In this document: in pieces, positions 58,013-64,000 of the stretch
How the letters are laid out: each line of letters opens with the position of its first letter
How positions within the stretch are numbered: position 1 is the first letter of the stretch
NCBI GenBank assembly: GCA_015680685.1
Contig: MNCI01015903.1
Span: forward strand, 123,733 to 187,732
Direction of reading: 5' to 3'
Length of the DNA stretch: 64,000 nucleotides
Source of the DNA: Gnetum montanum
Lineage: Eukaryota > Streptophyta > Gnetopsida > Gnetales > Gnetaceae
Program-made: the position numbers and the translations under genes
The notes under the pieces: model-generated
What the model saw: the letters and a program-made list of their open reading frames with translations, nothing else
Told to the model about the DNA's origin: nothing
Databases searched by the model: none

Positions 58013-58841
58013 TGATGAGCAATGAGGTATCCCTATGCTCAACCATACGAATACGAGCATACACACACAGTCTGGTTGAATTCCAAGGACCAACTGCTTA
58101 TGCACTTTTGTGGTACAAGGATGGATTAGTCAATTGTTGTCTTCTCAAGCTTACTTGTATGACACAATTGTATGGTTAAGTAAACTTGAGGTATATTATT
58201 TTTGTGGATTTTATATTTTTATGTCCTAGTGCTACAAAGGGAGAAGTGAGCTAATTAAGCAACTATCTTAACTTAACTAATTGGCTACACTCTAACTAGT
58301 CCTAACACCAGCATATGTTTCCACTTACCATACACATCCTGAACTAGTGTCACACTACTGGGGCTACCAAATGCTAATCATTACTGGGTTACCAAGTGTT
58401 CCACACATGCTTGAAGTGATCATATTAAGTGTGCTTACTGAGGAGAGATTAACAGGGTGAGAGAGAGAACATTAATTAACTAAGAAAAGCATTAATTACT
58501 GCAAATAACATTAATTACGTTATTTCGAATGCTGCAAGGTTTATCACAAAGTTTGTCTTTATTACCATCCCCAAGGTGTGCTCAAGTACACAATGCTTGA
58601 ATAAAGATCCGTTCACTTTATGACTCCTACTGCGGGCACGCAAAAATAATTCTATCTCTAGAAAGGAAAAAAGGCAAGAGTTTGGGTAAGGAAATAAGAC
58701 TAATTATCAAAACCAAGTATGGCCACCTCTTATTTATAGGCAATGAGGCAAGTCCTGATATCAGATGCTTGCTATTGCTTGGAATGCTATGACATCGTAG
58801 ACCCGATATCGCAGTTCATTAGTGTATGTATCTTTTCTTCT
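58013..58841 (-). repeat. Copy C LTR, about 829 bp
   Basis: It starts TGATGAGCAATGAGG and aligns with copy B throughout, including CTCCTACTGCGGGCAC near 58625 and 50643. TATA is at 58731-58738 on the minus strand. The phased motifs are CTGATATCAG (58755), TTGCTATTGC (58769, decayed), ATGACATCGT (58789) and an extra CCGATATCGC (58803). The right end is set by alignment with copy B. Confidence 0.85.
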
Positions 58842-58859
58842 CTAATTAATGTATGGTAG

Positions 58860-61330
58860 AACAAGCTTCTTGAAACAACATATAGGAATTGTTGGTTGAA
58901 AGATAACAATTGAAACACCAAATACTTTCATGCTCTAATGGCTAGGATAAAGACTTAAAAATGATTAGTTTATTTTTATATTGATGCACATCAATACGTT
59001 CACATGTACCATGATTTCATTTTGTCCTTATTTAAGAAGGATCCTAAGATAAACCTTGATCTCCTTTTTGAGTTGGTGCTCACCAAACTATCATTGGAGG
59101 ATAATGTGCACTTCCATGGTTTATTCATCCTTGGAGAAGATTCAATTGTTGGTTGTTAGGACCCCCCAAAACAAATACATAGGTCTTGAAAAATGAAACT
59201 TTAAAATTTTTAGTCATATTAGAATATTCTAGACATAAAGCTTGCTCATTTTCTTCCTAGCTATTTCTCTCAAGGGACTTTTATAAGGTGCTAGAATCAT
59301 ATGTTACTTGTCCTTCTTTTCAAGAAGGAAGTGGTTTAGACCTAATCAGAATACTATCCCATAAGTATTTGTAACTATATTTTTAAATTTATTACCTCTC
59401 TTCTAGTACATTATCTTTAGCCTCTTCTTCTAAACATCCTTGAAGTTGATTAGTTTGGCTTTATGCATGAAAGTAACATTGTTGATAGTATTTTTACAAT
59501 CCACAAAATAGTTTATTAGGTTTATTTCCATAGGTAGGACACTTTCATTCTCATTATTAATGTTGCTAAAGTATATGATAAGGTGGATTTGGAGGTGTTA
59601 GATAGAACTTTAGCCTTGTTGGGGTTTGGTAAGTGGTTTTAGAAATTGGTCTCTTTCTTTCTTAGTGTGGCTCATTTTCAAGTTTGAATTGGGAACACAA
59701 TCTCTAAGCCTTTTTATCCCTCATGATATTTGAGGTAGTTTGATCACTATCTTGATATATGATCTTTGATCTAGTTGATAATCTTCCTAAGTTCTTGAAG
59801 AATTTTAAGGCTAACCTTCATTTCCTTAGGAAACCTAACTTAATGTTATGTAGATGATACTCTCATTTTCTTTAAAGTGGTTGTGGGCAAGGCTTAGAAG
59901 ATCCAAGATGATTTATAGGATTTTGGCCATTATACTATTGTTATGGTTCATTTGTAGAATATGGAATATTTGGATCTCAACTACCCTACTCCTAAGGGTT
60001 AATACATTGTTAACGTCCTATAGTGTAGAAAAGGTACGTTTCCTATCACTTATGTAGGATTCTTCTTATTCTATGATCCATTCAAGATGATGTTTTAGGC
60101 GACAAATTCAAATAGAAAATGATAGCTTAAAAAAATTTGTTTCTTATAATAGTTGGTAAATTGACATTGGATAAGGCTATGCTTTTAAGTATTCCTATGT
60201 ATATCATGTCTATTTTTGCCCCTCTGGCTAGGGTTCTTAACAATATTTATGGGATCATTCGTAGTTTCTTATTGAGGGGATTTAAGTACTGAAATAAATT
60301 TCACTTGGTGAGATGGAAGTTAATGACTTGTCCCAAAAGTGCAAGGGGTTGTGGCCTCCATTTGATGAAATAACAAACCTATAATTTAGCAACTAAGTTA
60401 TCTTTTAAGATGTAGTCCTCATCTAATGAACCTTGGGTTAGATGTGTTATCTAGAAATATGGTTCAATTCACTTAGCATCTCTATCTTCCTTAGTAGTCT
60501 AGAGATACATTTGATGGGATTGTTTTTTTTTATCCTTGGAGCCTTAGTTCTTTGGTATGAGGAATGTATGTTTTGCTTCACTACTTGGTGGATCTAAAAC
60601 GATTGTTATTTTGAGAGATCTTTTTTCAAAGGTAACTTATCTTTGCATGTCGCTCAACATTATCATAATTGATGATCTTGACATTGTGGGTGCATGGTTC
60701 TTTCCTTTAGGTTTCTTGATTGGAATGAGTATTAACATTCAAATTCAAGGCCCCTTATCTACCCTCTCTTAGTAGATTCCTCTCATAATGATTATGGGGG
60801 ACTTGCTCTTTTTTCTCAATCTTACATGAAGAATTGGGTATTTGTTATGTTTAGTCTTACCTTTGGATATTTTGGTTGTTGATCCTAACTTTGGAAGTTT
60901 CCATATTATCCAAACATTAGCTTTTTTTGTTAACTTTTGGAGCATTAGGCCATTTTGATGACAAATAACCTTCAATGTAAGGATTTTAATCTAGCGTTAG
61001 ATTTTGTTCTTTATCATTGCCATAGAAACTTTTGAATGTCTTTTTTAAGAACATAGTTTTGAGGGGATTGTTATATCTTTAATCTTGAAATAGGGTGGAC
61101 TCACAAGTGTATTTTTGAAAGTGGATATCATGTTTGGATACTCTTATTGCATGTGTCAAATAAGTGACTATTTAGCTTAAGGTCATATGGTAGATGTTAC
61201 TACTAGCATCAACATTGTTCATTTGGTACATGGACACTAGGTTAGGTTAATTAATGTTTAGAACCTTAGGATACATAGTCATATAATGGTAAGGTATGGT
61301 GAAGGTCATGTTTCCATTGTTGAGAGGAGG
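58860..61330 (+). pseudogene. LINE reverse transcriptase remnant (3' half)
   Basis: It begins with RNCWLKD and NTKYFHALMARIKT (58882-58955), the linker between endonuclease and RT in plant L1 elements. RT follows: FQSGFIHERNI near 59455, KVYDKVDLEVLDRTLALLGFGKWF near 59570-59640, CYVDDTLIFF near 59845-59875, and later LTLDKAMLLSIPMYIMSIF near 60165-60220 and FHLVRWKLMTCPKSARGCGL near 60300-60355. Many stops. The C-terminal zinc region is not seen before the opposite LINE tail starts at 61340. Confidence 0.8.
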
Positions 61331-61339
61331 AATGTGAAA

Positions 61340-63500
61340 CCTCAAAAAAATAATATTATAAAAAAATTAGAGCACATCATATCATCAAAAAGTCTAAAAA
61401 AAAGCTTAATGGTTTTGGGAATGCCTTTTTAAATTTTCATCCTTACAACCAATCCTAAAAAACCTCCTCTTTGGGGTAAGAGAAGGATCAAACCTTGTCA
61501 TTATTCAAAAGCACCTCATGGATTTTCACTTCTTACTAAAGAGTTTCTTGTAAAGAGAAAGAGAAAGCTCTGTCTAAAGATAAAAGAATACATCAATTAG
61601 AAATAATGAACAAATAGCAATAAAAGTTGAAAGCTTCCCATTCTTAAGTCTTAAAAATAAAAAGAAATTAATATTGTAAAAAATAAATTAATTATTCAAC
61701 TTTCACTATGAGCTTTTTTTTTACTAAAAGTTGTAGTTGAAAAGTGACATCTTTGAATGTTTGATATTTTCTAAAGAGATGTCATAGTTCTAATCTTGCT
61801 GCTAGAAATAACTACACATTGAAGCTTTTAAATAGAGTAAAGAATAAGTAGTTCAAAGATATTTCCAAATGCATAGAAATAAAGTAGAAAAAGTAGGTTG
61901 GTCATCAAGAATACCTTTATTGATGCTTGGTTGAAAGTTACAAATAATGTCCATTTCCAAGCATGTTGAGTAGCGAGATACTAAAGAAAGCATAAGAAAA
62001 TGAGTCTCCACTTCTACAAAGAGGACATTGAGGAGAAACATTTCTCATATGTTTAAGACTAGTGCCAATAGAAATACCTTGATGAATAAGAAATATTAAA
62101 AAATATAAATTTTAGGAAAGCTAGGAGATATCTAGATATCTTTCATTTTCTCCATCTAAAAGTGTAATGATAATTGTATTTTCTAGGACTTATTGAATTT
62201 GTTATGAATAAAATCATTCTTTGTAGTAATCTCATAAGTAACTTTGAAATTAAAAAGAAAAATAGATTGGTCATCATGCCAGAAAAAACCTATAATGGCT
62301 TGATGCAAACTATTGTTAACTTTAAGTAAATTATTAAGATTAAAAATTAATTTTCCTTTTTATATTTAAACTGTAGAGGCTAGAAGCTTCATTTTATGTA
62401 ATTCATCTATCATGTGTATGTAGATAAGAAACAATAGTGATACCAAATTTGCTTCAAGTGATACATAATCTAGATGAATTAGTAGCCCAAGGTCCTCCAT
62501 TTAAACAAAGTCATCATGAGCTAATTTTCTTAAGCATATCTTTTGAAACTGTAATATGACTGTAATTATAATATTCACTAAGCTTGCATCATGTCTTTCA
62601 AATTTGTTTAAGAATTAGAAAACTAGGAATAGAAATTGCTTGAGGAAAAAGAAGGCAATGAAGAAAGTTATTATAAGACCAAATGTTATTAATTTTAGGT
62701 TTTCCTTGTATAAGTCTATTTTTTTTAAAAGAGGGATCCAAACAGAATCTTCATTAATGCACTTTGCAATCCATTTTGCTACAAGAAAATTATCTTGGTT
62801 ATAATAATTAATAAAGCCAAGTTATTCATATTTCTTACTACTAGTGCAAATATCTCAAGCAACCCTAGGAAAACCTTTTCTATGTTACTTAGCAGATCAA
62901 AGAACAAAATGAATAATATGATCAATTCTATTATAAGAAGTTTTATAAAGAAACCAAAAACTAGAGTAATAAACATGAGTTGATTGAAGCATCTACTTAA
63001 TAACTAAAACTTTACTAGCAAGGGTAAGCTTTTTTCTTTCAATCTATTAATCTTCTTTTTAATTTTATCAATCACATATCCACAAATAGTAAGATTAGGT
63101 TCAAAAGAAAAAGGTATTTTTAAAATTTTAAAGATATAATTTTCTTTCCAGATTTTTGAAGGCTTGAGAGTAACTCACTTAGCAATTTTACCATTACACT
63201 AAATAATAAATTTTTGTTAGTTGACATGAAAGCCAAATAACATGTAGATATGTTGTAAAGAATTTTTTATCATAAAAAAAGAATCATTTGCAAAGTGCAT
63301 GCTAAGAAATTGTATACCTTGATCATTAATTGAAATTTCCATAATGATATTCCTTTGTAAATCATAATGCAAACTATGTGAAGAAAGTTTACAGCAAAAA
63401 TGTGAATTACCCTTGATGCTTATGCATGATGTGTTAATGTAGTCCTGTGTTTTACTTATATAAATGTGTGTACCCACTACATTTATGGTACCTTTTGATC
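61340..63500 (-). mobile_element. Second LINE, minus strand, 5'-truncated and decayed
   Basis: Minus strand: RT palm remnant at 63480-63080 (MEISINDQGIQFLSM, then HFANDSFFMIKN where the family has a YADD-type box, and KINRLKEKSLPLLAKF). The zf-RVT-like region is at 62040-61850 (NVLFVEVETHFLM in one frame), and a 3' tail at 61620-61340 matches the tail at 47810-48075. The tail ends in an AT-rich TTTTTATAATATTATT stretch. It lies tail-to-tail with the plus-strand LINE. Confidence 0.7.
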
Positions 63501-63838
63501 ATTAGTTTAGATAAAATCTTGTAATTTTTTCACATGAAAGTTAATTATATGGAATTCTATTTGAGTGTAGCATGTATTGCAATATCCTTCTTCCTAAGGC
63601 TTAGGTTGGAGAGAATTATATTAGGCATAACCTCTAATGAAATGATTGGTCATGGGAAGAGATAAGAATAAATGGACTACATAGTGAAAGGAGAAGAAGG
63701 AACCTAGTATGAAGCCATGACCCTAAAGAAAAAGAAGAGAAAACTAAATAGTGGAAGAAAGGAATGTGTGAATATAAAAATCACATAATTATAAATATGC
63801 TAAAAAACAAAATAGGATATTATAAATGAGAAAATTGA

Positions 63839-63857
63839 ATCTCATATATATATATAT
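63839..63857. repeat. AT dinucleotide microsatellite
   Basis: TCTCATATATATATATAT directly precedes the copy D LTR edge. It is the flanking sequence at the insertion point. Confidence 0.85.
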
Positions 63858-64000
63858 TAATGAGTGGCAAGGTATCCCTATGCTCAACCATACAAATACG
63901 AGTGTACATGCATGATCTGGTTAAATTCCAAGGACTAAGTGCTTATGTGCTTTCACAGAACCTGGACGGGTTAGTCAATCATTATCTTCCCAAGCTTACT
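63858..64000 (-). repeat. Copy D: edge of another LTR of the same family
   Basis: TAATGAGTGGCAAGGTATCCCTATGCTCAACCATAC... matches the first 140 bases of the copy C and B LTRs. No primer site lies to its left, so on its coding strand this is the outer end of a 3' LTR or a solo LTR. It continues past the window. Confidence 0.85.

Larger units (their letters stand above)
56230..58841 (-). mobile_element. Copy C: Athila-like element, 5' LTR plus gag fragment
   Basis: Minus-strand LTR (58013-58841), primer site and decayed gag, ending near 56230 next to the small LTR-type element. It reaches further into gag than copy B, to the CTTTGTACTTGATGG block that copy A has at 4770. Pol is missing. It is more decayed than copy B. 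Confidence 0.8.

Noticed and set aside
1-64000. Possible tRNA or rRNA genes
   Set aside because: No stretch with a complete cloverleaf or rRNA core was seen; tRNA-like words are explained by primer sites or an isolated B box.

Overview
The window is nuclear DNA of a seed plant. It holds one intact host gene, methionine S-methyltransferase (MMT, minus strand, 46387 to 39809), in roughly 57 kb of old, nested and mostly broken retroelements. The great age of the elements, their variety (Athila-like and Tat/Ogre-like Ty3/gypsy, L1-type LINEs) and the near absence of other genes suggest a large, repeat-rich genome, perhaps a gymnosperm. That placement is inference: nothing here identifies the species.

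Layout. 1-7370: a minus-strand Athila-like Ty3/gypsy element (copy A) with 5' LTR, tRNA-Asp-type primer site, gag, protease, RT, RNase H and integrase; its 3' end lies outside the window. 7371-31830: plus-strand Tat/Ogre-like material: a possible LTR remnant, a leader with a 505-bp duplication, gag and protease, then twice the series antisense spliced-gene remnant, tandem array of about 190 bp, and RT with dual RNase H; the second series continues into integrase and a probable 3' LTR. Over 24 kb there is one gag-protease, one integrase and one candidate pair of LTR ends, so either two elements are fused or one element has an internal duplication. 31831-38671: AT-rich spacer, then a decayed accessory ORF that starts right after a splice acceptor, then a plus-strand LTR of the copy A/B/C family. 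38672-39808: downstream flank of MMT. 39809-46387: MMT, 12 exons, 1077 codons, no stop or frameshift. 46388-47330: MMT upstream flank. 47330-48790: LINE 3' end with repeated tails and a C19-A14 tract. 48790-50839: copy B (gag start, primer site, LTR), the best preserved element. 50850-53160 and 58860-61330: probably two halves of one plus-strand LINE (ORF1 and endonuclease; then RT), separated by a small LTR-type element (53163-56200) and copy C (56230-58841, gag and LTR). 61340-63500: a second LINE on the minus strand. 63858-64000: edge of a fourth LTR of the same family (copy D).

Function. MMT makes S-methylmethionine from methionine and AdoMet in the cytosol and is the only gene I expect to be functional. 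The most striking unexplained signals are (1) three copies of a motif, GCGATATCGC-like in three LTRs, with fixed 16/14/20-base spacing upstream of the TATA box in four LTRs; (2) intron-containing antisense gene remnants in the Tat/Ogre-like elements, each beside a tandem array of near-nucleosomal period; and (3) the accessory ORF with its own splice acceptor. All homology calls come from reading translated motifs by eye; no database or alignment program was used.
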